Shown here piece by piece: positions 35,770 through 47,805 of a stretch of 64,000 nt of DNA (positions are counted from its first letter, which is position 1; each line of letters starts with the position of its first letter). The DNA is from Artocarpus heterophyllus. Its lineage: Eukaryota; Streptophyta; Magnoliopsida; Rosales; Moraceae. Under the pieces are notes generated by a model that did not search any database, had not been told where the DNA came from, and was given only the letters and a program-made list of their open reading frames with translations. Position numbers and translations under genes: made by a program. The DNA lies in contig CM046345.1 in NCBI GenBank assembly GCA_025403435.1, forward strand, positions 20,392,809 to 20,456,808, written 5' to 3'.

Positions 35770-38700
35770 TCATTTAGTCTCAGAATGGAGGCGAAAGATC
35801 GGCTTCAAAAGCAAGTGGTTGGCTCTCACGACAGATAGACCAAACTTCTCGGTCATGTCAATGTCCACTGGTTTTGTACCACTAGGAAGCTCCCAATTAA
35901 AGCAATGCACCAACTGAGCAAGAACCAAACGAATTGTAGTTAACCCCATTTGCAGTCCAGGGCAACCTCTACAACCAGCGCCGAATGGAAGAAGCCGAAA
36001 GTCCCGGCCTCGAAAGTCTATGTTGTTCTCATTAATGAATCTTTCAGGATAAAATTCTTCCACATTTTTCGACCATACATTTGGATCTCTTCCTATTGCC
36101 CAGGTGTTTATTATAATTCGAGATTTATTTGGAATATAATACCCTTCAATGGTTATGTCCTTCATAGATTCGCGTGGTAGTAATGGTACTACTGGATGTA
36201 GTCTGAAGCTCTCCTTTACCACCATGTCCAAATACACTAAATTCCCCAAGTCCTTTTCGTCGACAGTAATTTTGTCCATCCCGACGACACTCTCTAGCTC
36301 TTCTTGAACATTTTTCATCACTCTAGGATTCTTTAGAAGTTCAGACAATGCCCACTCAATTAATGCAGATGAAGTATCAAGTGCAGCCGTCATCAAGTCT
36401 ACCAAGATAGCTTTTATGTTTGTTCGATCAATGATAAAAACATGTTCATCATGGGGATTCATGGGCTGGTTCATCAAGGAAAGCAACACGTCAATGAAAT
36501 CATCATGATGCCCTTGTTTCCACCGACCAATTTGCTCGTGCTCTGCAATTATACGTTCGAACACTTTGTCCATGTCCTTGTTGACTTTTTTCATCTGTCT
36601 TTTGTATCCCTAAGGCAGAATAAAGAAGCAATAGGTAAAGAAAATATATAAGACTATTCCTCCATTAATAAATAATAATTAGATGACAAAGGAATTTTTC
36701 AAGTTCGACAGAGGTAGAAAATTTTGAGAGGGGCGTAGATTAAACTAAAACCTGAACTAAGCAACTAACCTAACTATATATATATATATATATATGTTTA
36801 ACACCATCGTCTCTCTTTTAATCTTTTTTCTATGTATTTGTGTGTTTTATTTTTTCTTTAAAATGAGACAAGTCTGTAGTTGAGTAACTTAAGCTAACTT
36901 CAATTTTGAAAGTTTGTAGTTAGCAAAATTAAGAATTTTCATGATGTGTCTGATTTTATTTTTTTTTTCATATTTGGAATTTTAGGTTAAAAATATAAGT
37001 ATGCTTTAAAAGTAAAGTTCTAGGACATAATTGAAACATTTCAAAAACAATTATATTGATGTCTCGATAAAAATAGTTATTTTGCACTTAATTGCATGTA
37101 GAATTACTATGTTCTAGGCATTTAAATTTCATTTCATTTAATTCGTTTTATCTTTATTTTATTTAATTTGATTCTATTTATTTTTATTGTATTTTATTTT
37201 AATTTTATAGAACTTTGTTTTATTTTAATTTCCCCTCTAATTATTTATTTTATTCTTATTTATGTGGGTAAATTAGGCACAGGGACACACATGAAAATTT
37301 GAAGCTAAAATGGGGCAAAAGGATAAAGAATTAGAATTTAAACTCGTCCAAAAGAAGCTCCACGTGCGAGAATCATACATGATAAGGAGCCACACTTCCC
37401 CCGATTAATTAGCGCCATATGCGAGAATCATCCAAAAACAAACAAATTTTCAGCACCATTTTCATGGATTATTTTGTTTAATTTTGGTTATTTTTTTCAA
37501 ATTTTTTAAATATAACAATTGCAACAAAATTTTAAATAACTGAAATTAATATCAAAATCATACTTGACATACTTAATAATTAAACTTAATATAAATAATC
37601 TCACTTTAAAATTCAAGGGTGTTACACGTATGGGCTTGGTACTATATATACATTTAATTTGTTTTAAATTTTGCAGAAAGCGAGTATATATACAATGACC
37701 AGTGTATATATAAGAGCTTGGCAAAGCTCCGTTTAAAAATTAAAATAATAATTAAACAAAAAAACAACCTCAAGCAATAGAAAACCTTATTTCTTCTCAT
37801 GATATAAGTTATGCATGCAACATGGGTACACATAACTATATGATGAACGTCACACTTTAAAAAAAAAATTAATCGCTATAAACACATCAATACGTGGTGT
37901 GGTTGTCTATCATTTTCAGTCTCCAGCACTTGTCCGTACCGCTTTTTCGATAGCCAAAAATAAAAGGACAAGAAAAAACATAAAAAGGCTCTGGAGAAAT
38001 CATTAATATACTATTGTTAATAATAATAATGAATTATTAAAAAACCAACCAAGCTTCCTGGGTAAATGTTATTTTTTCCAAGTGTCGGTGAAGTATCCTC
38101 CGACTCTATGCTCAAAAGTAACAAAAAAGAAAAAGCTTATGATAAATGTCAATCAGTAAACACCTAAACCAAGCAAGGGTCATTATTAACTAAACTAGAA
38201 AAAATTTTTGAAAACAAACCTGAAGATCAAGTGGCGCGAGATAAGGTACAAAATCAGCCATGTTGAAAGCTCCTGTTAAGCGCATAACCTCTTCAACGAG
38301 CCCCTTCAGATCATATCTTTCGTCCCCAACATTCCTCCCCAATATTGTCCTACACGATATGTTCGCAATAATCTCCCCCACCTTCCTACTAACATCCACC
38401 ACCTCCCCTGCCGCCGCGGCGTTCCTAAGCGACGCCACAACCGATGCAACTTCTTCCCTCCTCAATGCCGCAAAGGACTCGACCTTTGATGACGTCAGGA
38501 GCTGTAGAGTGCAGAACTTCCGGACGTTACGCCAGTACGGGCCGTACTCCGTGAACGCCATCCCCTTGGTACCGTATGATAGGTACACCGACGCTTGGAC
38601 TTTAGGTCGGCTGGCGAAAACATTGTCGTACGTTTTAAGAATTAGCTCGGCGGCTTGTGGCGAGGAGACGACGACGGTTGGGACACGCCCGAGACGCATG

Positions 38701-38903
38701 GACATGATTGGCCCGTATTTCGTGGCTAGAGCTTGGAGACCTCGATGCGGGAGTGGGGTCAGCAGGTGGAGATTCCCGATAATTGGTAGCTGCCAGGGAC
38801 CCGGTTACAGTTTCCGGCCATTTCCACGGAGGATTTGGAGAAGAAGGGAGAAAATAGGTCCGAGGATAACTAAGAGAATGGCTAAGAACGTTGTAGCAGA
38901 CAT
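35770..38903 (-). pseudogene. Cytochrome P450, CYP736A-like, nonsense at codon 33
   Basis: Two exons on the minus strand. Exon 1, 38903-38220: start MSATTFLAILLVILGP, a hydrophobic membrane anchor, then GRKL, a TAA at 38807-38805 (codon 33), and in the same frame PGPWQLPIIGN, IMSMRLG, and the C-helix WRNVRKF. Exon 1 ends CTT CAG/GTTTGT; exon 2, 36609-35770, begins after CCTTAG with GYKRQMKK, a phase-0 junction as in CYP71-clan genes. Exon 2 has the I-helix AALDTSS, ExxR as KESFR, YPERF and heme site FGAGCRGCPG (the Cys ligand is present; the usual Arg before R is Cys). Joined length is about 507 codons, normal for a microsomal P450. The stop replaces the first Pro of the conserved PPGP hinge and should abolish the protein unless it is a sequencing error or a downstream Met is used (this would lose the anchor). 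Substrate unknown. A paralogue lies at 62211-63053. Confidence 0.9.
36610..38219 (-). other. Intron of P450 copy I
   Basis: 1610 bases with GT donor (38219-38218) and AG acceptor (36611-36610). AT-rich, with (TA)n at 36774-36795; no coding sequence. The first 1 kb or so next to exon 2 matches 63054-64000 in unit III, apart from about 60 bases near 36955-37020 that are missing there. Confidence 0.85.
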
Positions 38904-38963
38904 GACGCTATTAAGGACGAAATTTTCTAATAGATGACTGAGATGCATGTGAATGACTGAGTA

Positions 38964-38977
38964 ATATTTATTTAAAG
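38964..38977 (-). promoter_or_regulatory. Possible TATA box of P450 copy I
   Basis: Minus strand TTTAAATAAATATT lies about 60-75 bases upstream of the exon 1 ATG. Position fits a plant TATA element; AT-rich surroundings make chance likely. Confidence 0.25.
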
Positions 38978-40095
38978 GAGGGTAATACTGAGTCCCTCTT
39001 GAAACCTTATAATTGCTTAGATAGAAGAGTGAATAAGAGGGGAGGAAAAACGTTTTCCTCGTGATTTTCATCTTGTAGTTTTCATTTGTCGCTATAGCCA
39101 ACCTGTAAGCTTATAGTACGAATGCTTCTTTTGTCAAAACTGCCCCTCTACTTGAGAGCAGTTTATTTCGTCATCCATGACATCAATCCAGGAGAGAGAT
39201 CTAAAAATCACTCTTCTCTCGGTGCGAATGACTGGAGGAACGAGAAATCCCGTCTTGACAACAACGAGAAGAGAAGTGCAATGCTGATGAAAGACTGTAA
39301 AAATAATGTTACAATGTTAGATCGAGCTTAATTAATCTAATCATTTAAGATCTCATAAATATATTAAGCACTTGAACATTTTATTTTACCAAGCGCTTTA
39401 GTTACAGCAATGTTGAGTGCGTCTATATGGATCGAATTTTTCTAAATTGTGTGCTATTCAAAGCATTAAACTATAAATTCTAACTATGAAAAGAAAAGAA
39501 GCCGAGCTTGATCCAAATGGAATCTATCTATCTATTCTATCTATAATCTGTATCTATATCTATAATAATAATAACTATTATTTTTCTTTTTCCTTCTTCG
39601 TCTTCAAAGTTTCTAACCTAGCTCTGGTTCTGCTTTCTTCAAAATGTTGAAATAGTAAAGAACATCCCTGAACTTCTTATTCACTAAGAAAGGCAACTCA
39701 ACATTTGTTGGATATGAGCTGTACGGTGAAAGGAAAGTAAGCTAGCAAGCTACTAGGTCACACATCCAATCATATTGGATTATATAAACAATCAACACAA
39801 TATTACGTATGAGAACCAATAACAAATATTAAAGCTTGTCACTCAGCCAATAGAAGGGGAGCACTTGCATCACTTATCCAATTATATGCTAAAGCTTGTA
39901 CCGTACAAGTTGCACAATGCAAGTTGTCAAAAGTTGGAGAACCGACACTAATGCTAGTCATACCGCCTGCAGCTAAATTGTAATAATCACTTAACACTTG
40001 CAGCTAAATTCCCATATACACGGCTTAGACACTAAAGCCAATTCTAGTTGCTGGAGACAAAGAGCTCCATTTTTAAACGTCTCTACTTCCATTTG
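38978..40095. other. No recognisable gene
   Basis: Upstream of the P450. 39160-39330 has a short plus-strand open frame without resemblance to a family. A TCTA-type microsatellite is at 39522-39573. Confidence 0.4.
39522..39573. repeat. Imperfect (TCTA)n microsatellite
   Basis: ATCTATCTATCTATTCTATC followed by further CTATA units and then ATAATAATAAT. Confidence 0.8.
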
Positions 40096-40440
40096 GTATG
40101 ATATTGTCCTCAAAGGCGTCATACCATTGGAAGATAGTGTGTTTACTTATAAACCGTCACACCTTCCTGAAGCGATGTCCATTGATGACTGCTAAAATCG
40201 CACCTATTTTGGGGCCTAAAGTCCTCATTTGCCACACTTCTAACTGGGCGATAACTCTGATAATATTTGCAATGACTTGCACCTCCACTTAATATGATAT
40301 AGGCTTGCATAGTTTTTCTATTAAGCTCCACCCCAAAAGGCCTCATATCATTTGGAGATGGTCTCTTTACTTACTAGCCATCACTTATATTTTTCCTCGA
40401 ACGATGTGGGACAAGAGCTTACCTTTTCTTGGCTTTTTTT
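40096..40440. repeat. Copia/TRIM-type LTR-like repeat, two units
   Basis: Two related phrases about 190 bases apart: TATGATATTGTCCTC ... CATACCATTGGAAGAT (40098) and TATGATATAGGC ... CTCATATCATTTGGAGAT (40295), each followed by TTACTTA(TA/CT)A. This resembles a repeat common in dicot intergenic DNA and thought to be LTR-derived. It could be the 3' LTR of the copia fragment that follows. Confidence 0.3.
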
Positions 40441-40509
40441 TCCTCTTCTACTTGAGCACATAAGATATATTAAAACATTCCTCGATATTATTAACTTTAT
40501 AAAATGTAT

Positions 40510-40923
40510 TTACAACAATATGTTCTGAAGAGAGCATAACAATGCCGACAATCTCAGCTCTCGAAGCATCTTAGGCATTTGTAAATGTAAGTTGAAAGGT
40601 GTACAAGCTGAAGCATTTGTAATTTTATCCACTAAATTGTTTGTTATAGCTATTTGGTTTACCTCTATATGTCCTTAATAAATTATCTCTCTAATCAAGT
40701 TAAACTTCCTTTCAATGTGTATTTGCTTCTTGTGGTTTCAAGGTTCTTTTAATAGAGTTACTGCACCATTATTGTCACAATAAAGTTTTATAGGTGCAAC
40801 AACCGCTGCTACTGTCTCAAGATCTTGTGGGAAGTTTTGCAGATATATAGCCTCTTTTGGAGCTTCAGTTGCAAGTACATTTTCAGCTTTAATTGTGCAG
40901 TCTGCATCATAACTTTTTTTCAC
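40510..40923 (-). pseudogene. Copia RNase H fragment
   Basis: Minus strand: KAENVLATEAPKEAIYLQNF, IKLYCDNNGAVTLLKEP, then stops and REIIY-like and VDKITNASACTPFN, the end of a copia polyprotein. Sequence differs from both other copia elements here, so it is a third family. No LTR can be firmly assigned. Confidence 0.7.
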
Positions 40924-40962
40924 ATTCTGCTAACTCACACTTCCATCCATATATTCCTAACT

Positions 40963-41104
40963 GTATGTTAGGAATTTTATTCCTATAAATTTTAAGCTGA
41001 TATCTTATTTTCAATTTTTATTTTTTGGAATCATGTTTAATATTTTGATGAGAATAATTTTTGAGTGAAATTTTCTAAATAAATTATAAATTATTTTATG
41101 CTAA
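40963..41104 (+). repeat. Copia-type LTR start fragment
   Basis: About 140 bases matching 8825-8970 (TGTATGTTAGGAATTTTATT ... TTATGCTAATTTG), then cut at the junction with the TIR element fragment. Confidence 0.65.
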
Positions 41105-41760
41105 TTTGTCTCCTAAATTTTCAATTCTCCGTTCAAATAGATGAATCTAAGGCTACATGATTTACACATGGGTCACCCATAAGGACAAAAAGAGGTTTCA
41201 TCACTTTTAAGTTTTATTTCATATTTATACTCTCACTTGATACTTTTGTTTTTTATCTAAACTTTCATTTAGAAACGGTTTGACTGCACATTTCTTCTCA
41301 TTTTTAATATATAACTTATTTAATAAGTCAAAATTGTTCGCCAATATTTGAATTTGAATACTTAAAGAAGATGAGTGACACATTAAAAATGATAAGATAT
41401 CGGTGAATAATATCAAGAAAAAATATACGTATATTCCCTTCTTAAATAAAAGCAGATAAAGAAAACATTAAGTGAAAGTGTAAATGTGCAACAAAACCTG
41501 AGAATGATAAAATCTTATTTTTGTCTTTACTAGTAATCCATATGTGAATCATGTGGGATTAATTTTGGCTATTTGAATGGTAAATCGAAAATAAGAGATA
41601 AAATAAGGAGCTTTGAAATAAGGGCAAAATGGTGATTTTTAAATTCAGGGGGCGAAATAAGGAGTTTTGAAAATTCAAGAAGTAAATTGATGATTTTTAA
41701 AGTTCAGGGGATAAAGTGAGAGAGACCTTAAATTTTAAGGGCTATTAGTATAAATAACCC
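41105..41760. mobile_element. Non-autonomous TIR element, right part
   Basis: Matches 18727-19311 and continues past the point where LTR copy A interrupts that copy, ending in the right terminal inverted repeat (AGTATAAATAACCC, 41747-41760). It is 5'-truncated at 41105. The next nine bases, TATATTGTT, differ by one from the nine left of the first copy (TATATTATT). No coding capacity. Confidence 0.6.
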
Positions 41761-41876
41761 TATATTGTTATTATTATTATTTAATATTAGTACTAATATA
41801 TCATATCAATAGTAACTATTTGTAAACTGTAATGAAATAATACTATTATTATTAAACAATAATAAGATATAATAAT
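41761..41876. other. AT-rich spacer
   Basis: ATT/AAT-rich DNA without features, between the TIR element and the Sirevirus-type LTR. Confidence 0.4.
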
Positions 41877-43109
41877 TATTAGCCCAAGAATGACTATTCA
41901 AGAGATGGGTGAATTAGGTTTTAAAAACTTTTTCTAATTATTGAAAAATTAGAATAAATAAGAAATTAAAAGGATAAGATAACTCTAGGAGACAAGGAAC
42001 ACAAATCACTAAATGAGCCAAACCAAACAACACACCCAAAATAACACAAATTTTGTAAATAATCAAGCTAATAAAGATCACTAAGAAAAATTATCAATCA
42101 AATAAAATTTGCAAAAATAAAAGACTGAAGGGAAAAGAAAATGCAAACACGATTCATAGTGATTTGGCAACATGCCTACACCCACTGATACACGACTCGG
42201 TTTCTTCCACTATCTTCACCAACTTTTGTCATGATCACACCTTGTATACTCCAATGAATTCTTCAACCCAAAGCTCTCAAAACCTCTATAATCTGCCAAT
42301 TTTATATGGAGATTGGCTAACCAAACAACCCCAAAATTATAAGACATGGAAACCTATCATGCTTGTTCTAGTAAGGCTTGGAGCATGCTTTCACTTACTA
42401 GCACCTCCAACAAAGAGTTTGGAGCTAGTTTATTAATGTGGGAGGCTTGTTCTAATGGCCAGGAGCTAGCTATTAGAGGGGACGGTCAACCATCATACTT
42501 TTGGCTTGGTTGATCTAGCTATAGAGAACAACAACCCTCCAGGACAAGCCCGTCAACAGCCAAGCATTAGGCCTATCGATTAGGCTACACAGAATAGCAA
42601 CCTTATCTCAATTTTTGGCGAAAACGAAGATAATATTTAAAACTATTTAATTTTAATGTCAAAAATTAAACTTTAAGCTTTAAAATTAATAAAAAATATT
42701 TTGACCAAAAATATTTTTCAAATTTTAGTCCATAAAAGCTTAAGATTTTCAAATTCAAAAATACTTTTGACACTAATAATTATGATCAAGTCTTAAGCCA
42801 CAAATTTTGATAAAAATCCTATATATGCTCTAACACCATACAAGCGCAAAGATGAATTTTAACCTATTTTTTCCAATACTTTTTTTATGTTTTTCTTTAA
42901 GCTCCAGATGCTTGGTTTTAAGAATTCATCTTCACATTATAAGCTCCAAACATTTTCTTGATGCCTACTTCAAGTGCTCTTGAGTTTCTAAAAATCTTCA
43001 ATAATTATAAAGCTTCATACTCAAGATAAAATCATTAGTAGCATATTAATATTTGTTTGTTATCCTTAAAACACTAAAAATTTTACTAATTGAAATCTTG
43101 GAGCAAACA
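41877..43109 (-). repeat. Sirevirus-type LTR, most complete copy
   Basis: About 1.23 kb, plus-strand ends TTAGCCCAAGAATGAC and GGAGCAAACA. On the minus strand it starts TGTTTGCTCC straight after a polypurine tract, so it is the 3' LTR of a minus-strand element. Related copies: 3744-5244 (diverged) and 21972-22932 (truncated). Confidence 0.65.
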
Positions 43110-43134
43110 ATCTCCCCCTTTTTGATGATGACAA
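43110..43134 (-). promoter_or_regulatory. Sirevirus-type polypurine tract
   Basis: Minus strand reads GTCATCATCAAAAAGGGGG and then AGAT before the LTR start; the G5 run is better kept here than at 22933. Confidence 0.7.
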
Positions 43135-44812
43135 AAAATTGATTGTTTAAGGTAAAAATAAATAGAAAAAAATTGTATAAGATAAATATGGATATAAGAC
43201 AAATTCCTTATCAAATAATATACCTTAGACTCTCCCTTTCAAATGTATAGTATGCCTCATTGATAAAAATTAGAGAGAGCAAGATCCTCCCTCTTGCTAT
43301 GTTAAACTAAGACACAGAATCGAAATTCAACAATGCAGAATGCTAATTATATGTCTCTCCCCCTTAATCATAGAAGAAAATACACAAAGCAATCAACTAA
43401 CTTCTCCCCTTTTGCCATCAACAAAAAGAAAGAAAACATATATTCTAAAATATCCATATATCCATGTATCCATAATGCTGAAACATAAGCCAAAGAAAGT
43501 GTCAATATCCAAAACCATCGTTCAACACATACTTATACAAAAGAGGAAATAAATAATGAAGATGTCCAAATACAAATAAAACATGAACTAGAACAAATAA
43601 AAATGAAAATGGTCAAAATTAGCAAAATCGAGAGTACAAAAACAACTCAAGGAGGAGGTTGCTCGTGCAGGTTGAATTGTCGACGTTCCTTAAAAATACT
43701 CCCCATGTTGGAGTTGACACTTGTAAATTAAGTTTCAACATGGGATTGAAATGAATTGAAGCGAGACTCAAAGTTGTCAAAGCATGTATGCAATGAATAA
43801 ATCTGCGAAAGAAGAAACTAGTTAGGATCCCCAAAGGGTGATCCACGTTGTGGTTCTTGTTGCCATTCTTCCATCGCTACATCCGTCACAAAGTGAGTTT
43901 CGGTGTGAGCAAATTCTTGGTGTTCGCCTTCATTTGGATGAGAAGCTCAACCAACTTCACGTCTAGCGATCCAAATTCCATTTACAAGTGCACAACCCCT
44001 TTTCTTTATGTTAGAACTACTAAAGAAGGAATGTTAAGATGGCTGGTACTTTTCAGTCTCAAGAATAAGAAGAACCTCAAATTGCTTAAAAATTTTTAGT
44101 CAACGGCATTCCATAAGGCAACAAGTTCTTGGGCTTCCTACTAGGTGCATCAATCATTCGATGGAGATTAATGTGGCGTAGGTTGACTCTAGTCCTTGAT
44201 AACAATTAATAAAGGAGATGGATATTTAGGTTTGTAAGCTCACCTTTGTGTTCTTTCTTGGGTAAAAAGTTTGTGGAAATAATATGATGGAGGACTCTGG
44301 CTTTTTGAGGCAGCTCTCTAGACTGTCTAGCAATGTTATCACAAATGTACAACACTAGTATACAAATAGTTGTTGCAATGTCACAAATAAATCTTAGAGT
44401 TAGCCTTACTGTTTCTCCACCACCTTCAAGTATAATACCTCCTACTGAAGATGAAGATGAAGTTGAAGCTAAAGATGCAAAAAACTTAGAAGGTTAGACC
44501 TCGTTGTGTAATATGATGACATTGGGTTTTTTGTCTTTGTATATGTTGCGTTTTACTAGTATTTTGCTGCTTGAATTAATAGATTTTGCTAATTTCAAGT
44601 TGTATATTTATTTAATTTAAATATTAATTTATAATAATAGGCCTTTAGCATATGTTGTCAAAAAAAAAAGAGATTTTATGGACAAAAATACATTAAGCTA
44701 GTTAAGGTTTCTTTTGAATTTCTTTCTTTTGTCACCCGTTATATCTCTCTGTTTTGATTTCTCAATCATTACTCTTGTTGGAAAAACTAGTACACTCGCC
44801 AGTTATGCCTCT
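43135..44812 (-). pseudogene. Unit II: decayed Sirevirus-type internal region
   Basis: Collinear with 22958-23575 and then, without interruption, with 31942 onward. Minus-strand translation of 44100-43630 gives protein-like pieces in broken frames (KKRGCALVNGIWIARREVG, HTETHFVTDVAMEEWQQEP, SQVETQFTSVN-like), the last predicted helical. In element order this precedes the polypurine tract, where Sireviruses carry an extra ORF. Function not assigned. The uninterrupted copia target is at 43753-43757 (GAATT). Confidence 0.4.
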
Positions 44813-45284
44813 TGTTGAGGGATTGGGTTCCCTGGCTGGGTCCCTCGAACATATTGCCAGAGAGGCTACTCGGGGAGCCTCGTCCCCTAGGTTCAAACCT
44901 TTTCCCTCTTGGATAAGAGAGTTTTAGGTCTATCCTAGGAACCAATCCCACCAATTACACGAACGTATTGCTGAAGAGGCTGCTCGGGTAGCCTTTACAT
45001 GGATTTGCCTCCCGTGGGGAGGGCGTCCATAGGGTTCGAACCTTTAACCTCTTGAATAAGAGGTTTTTAGTTGCTTCCCAGGTACCAATCCCACCAATTG
45101 GTTGGATTGGTACCTGAGATAGGCCTAAAACTCTCTTATCCAAGAGGGAAAAGGTTCTAACCTAGGGGACGTGCTCCCTCAGCGGGAGGCAAATTTGCAC
45201 AAAGGCTGCTCGGTGTAGAGGCCTCTCCAGCAATACGTTCGAGGGACCTGCCAGGCTCCGGCCAGAGAACCTAATCCCTCAACA
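44813..45284. mobile_element. Foldback element built of SINE-like pieces
   Basis: 472 bases, absent at the same place in units I (33013-33020) and III. Ends TGTTGAGGGATT and AATCCCTCAACA are inverted; the arms stay complementary for about 140 bases or more. Flanks CCTCT / CCTCC suggest a 5-base target duplication (one mismatch) of CCTCC. Inside, a unit with a pol III B-box-like GGTTCGAACC, a CCTCTT..AAGAGG hairpin and ACCAATCC(C/A)ACCAATT occurs three times: 44880-44956, 45034-45098 and, reversed, 45098-45165. Parts also resemble the SINE at 58146. Confidence 0.7.
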
Positions 45285-47699
45285 CCTCCCTTAGAAATCT
45301 CATATCTCCTCATCACTCTACCTGCCTCCACACCAACCGTGCCTCTAAAAAATCTAACATCGCAAGCAAAGAAATCACTCGAGATTGAAATCTACTGACG
45401 GGTAATGATTTACTAACAAGACCGTTTAAAAGAGATCACGATGGTTGGATTGGCATCTCCTGCTCCATGATGCACCAAGGAGATCATGTGTCATTGGACA
45501 ATTGTAAGCTCATGCAATAGCCTTATTGTGTTGTTACGTGCAATAGTTCATTGTCGCAGCCGTTCATAACAAGAACGACTAGATATACGAAGATGAGGAC
45601 CCTGTTCCTCAACGAGATTAGCGATCTCCTCCACACTTTAGGTGATTTGCAAATCTCCCCTCATGCCATTATGGGTGCGTGGAGATCGCCGATGAGCTCC
45701 TCTATGTGGGGAGATTGATGACGAGCTTTGTTATTTTTTTGTTTATTTTCGTGGATGTGTATTTTGTAACGTATTTTTTGTTTTTCTATGTATCATTTGT
45801 GGTTTTGGGTTTTTTTTTTTCTAATTTTTTAGTAATTTTGGCTGCCATTCTATCATATAATAGTTACAGGTAGATATGGGCGGTTAATTGTTGTATACAA
45901 ACCAGTGACTATAGATAATCGCTATAGATACTAGCTGGTATTTCAAGTATATATTTGACATTTCTCTTTGAACATATCAATCCAAGTATGAGATTTGTCA
46001 TATATTTTTTGAGAATTTTTTATAAATGTATTTTGAAACTTGCTTCTTATACATGCACACATGTTTTAGTGTAGTACGCATATTTTAAACATGTGATATG
46101 AACAGTAGTCAGACACAATGTTTTTAAATGAGACATAAATAAATACGTTTAAATTTTAACTGTATAGCATAACATATGACTTTCTCTATTTGTATATAGC
46201 CCTATTTCACTGAGCCCTTCACAAAAATGCAATAGATTTAAAGCTTGGATTTATTTATGCCATAAAAAAATATTTACGAAGAATGCTACAGCCACATCAT
46301 CACTTATATTAGAAATACCTAAATATACCCTTAACATATTGGCCAATATTCAAAGAGAGAGAGAGAGAGAAAAAACAAAGAAAGAGAAAATACTAGGTTT
46401 AATCTATGGGTATATAGTTAGTATATAAAATACTACTTATGTCGCTGTGGCATATTTTCAAATTGTTTTTTAACATATGGTATAAATCAATCCAATTGTA
46501 GAATGAGTGGCATATAACATAAGAATGATTATATTTACACCCACTAAATTCATTACTGTCCCTACCAAATTATAATTTATGTTTATTACAGGTGTACCCT
46601 ATATTAAAATTACATTAAAACCTAATAATATACCCCCACATGAGCTATAAATGGAAACAAGATTATTTTCAAATAAATGAAAAAGCATACACCCACATTT
46701 ACTATAATTAGAATGTATTTTCAAAGGAACCAAAAAAATGTCCCCACATCTTTGTTAAACACTATAACTTTATCTTCATAAACCCTAAACTTTTCTCTAT
46801 CAAAGTCTTCCAAAATTTTAATGCAGGTTCATGTGAAAAAAAAAAAGCATGTCTCTTGAAGAGTCAACAAAAACTAAAGTATGCATTTCTGATATTTAGT
46901 TTCTTAGAGTTAAATATTTTTTTTTCTGATAATAATAAATTATTATTATTGTTGTTGTTGTTGTTGTTGTTATGAAAATAACTTCTTTTACTATTGTTTA
47001 TACTATTTGCTTTTCCTTTTATTTTGTTTTTGAATAGTGCACAATGAAAATGTTGGGGATAATTTTACAATAGATTATACTAATATATTCAACTTTAACA
47101 GGGTAAATACATTAAGATTTCATTATTGTTTCCATAAAAAGGGTAATTTTATCTAATATATTTAAAATAAATGAAGATTGAAGTTAGAGTGGTGTTATGA
47201 AAGGTTATATTACAAAAATAATATCTATAAAAGGATCTATTTTTCAAAACTTTATTAGAGGAGCATTAAATGTTGGGGATATTTTAAAATTTTTGGGTGT
47301 CATAAATATCTCCATTTTACTACTAAACAATAGGCCCAAGAAAAATGTGAAGAAGAAAGCTTATTGAGGACACGTCGCCCATGCTTGTCAAGTAGGAGCC
47401 CAACGGTTCCTCAAGCCTAACTACTCGGTACTTCTGAAAACAAAATTAAAAAAAAAAAAGAAAAAGAAAAACAAGGAATAGAGCAGTGACTTACAAATTA
47501 GCGTGAACGTATACGACGGGAATTGGCTTTTGTGGAAGATTTTGATTTGGATTTGGGATATAAGCAAAGGCTATGGGATATGGATCTGGGCATAGGGAGT
47601 TTAGAGAAGTTGAGTTAGTTGGAAATAGAAAGAGTTGATTTGAAAAAGGTACAAATGTATGTATCAAATATGTTTTAAAGGTGTACATTAATAAAATCA
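45285..47699. other. Unit II of triplicated segment, right part
   Basis: Collinear with 33018-35405 in unit I and 56410-58145 plus 61341-61620 in unit III. No gene recognised. (GTT)7 at 46951-46971. It stops at 47700, about 365 bases before the position where the P450 stop codon lies in unit I, and runs into chromovirus gag. The P450 copy of this unit is therefore absent. Confidence 0.7.
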
Positions 47700-47702
47700 A
47701 TG

Positions 47703-47805
47703 TTTTATTTGTGGGCGAGAAGATCATTTTGCTAAGAACTACCCCAATCAGACGAATGCCCAGGCCTAGCAGAGAGCTCCTCCTCAAGCCCAACTTCATC
47801 AGATG
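47703..47805 (+). pseudogene. Gypsy gag C-terminus, zinc knuckle
   Basis: CFICGREDHFAKNYPN: the CX2CX4HX4C knuckle with its last Cys changed to Tyr. A TAG follows at about 47769. Only the end of gag is present. Confidence 0.7.

Noticed and set aside
38260..38937. A 225-codon plus-strand frame across P450 exon 1
   Set aside because: Shadow of the P450 coding strand; it follows the GC-rich third positions of the exon and has no domain.
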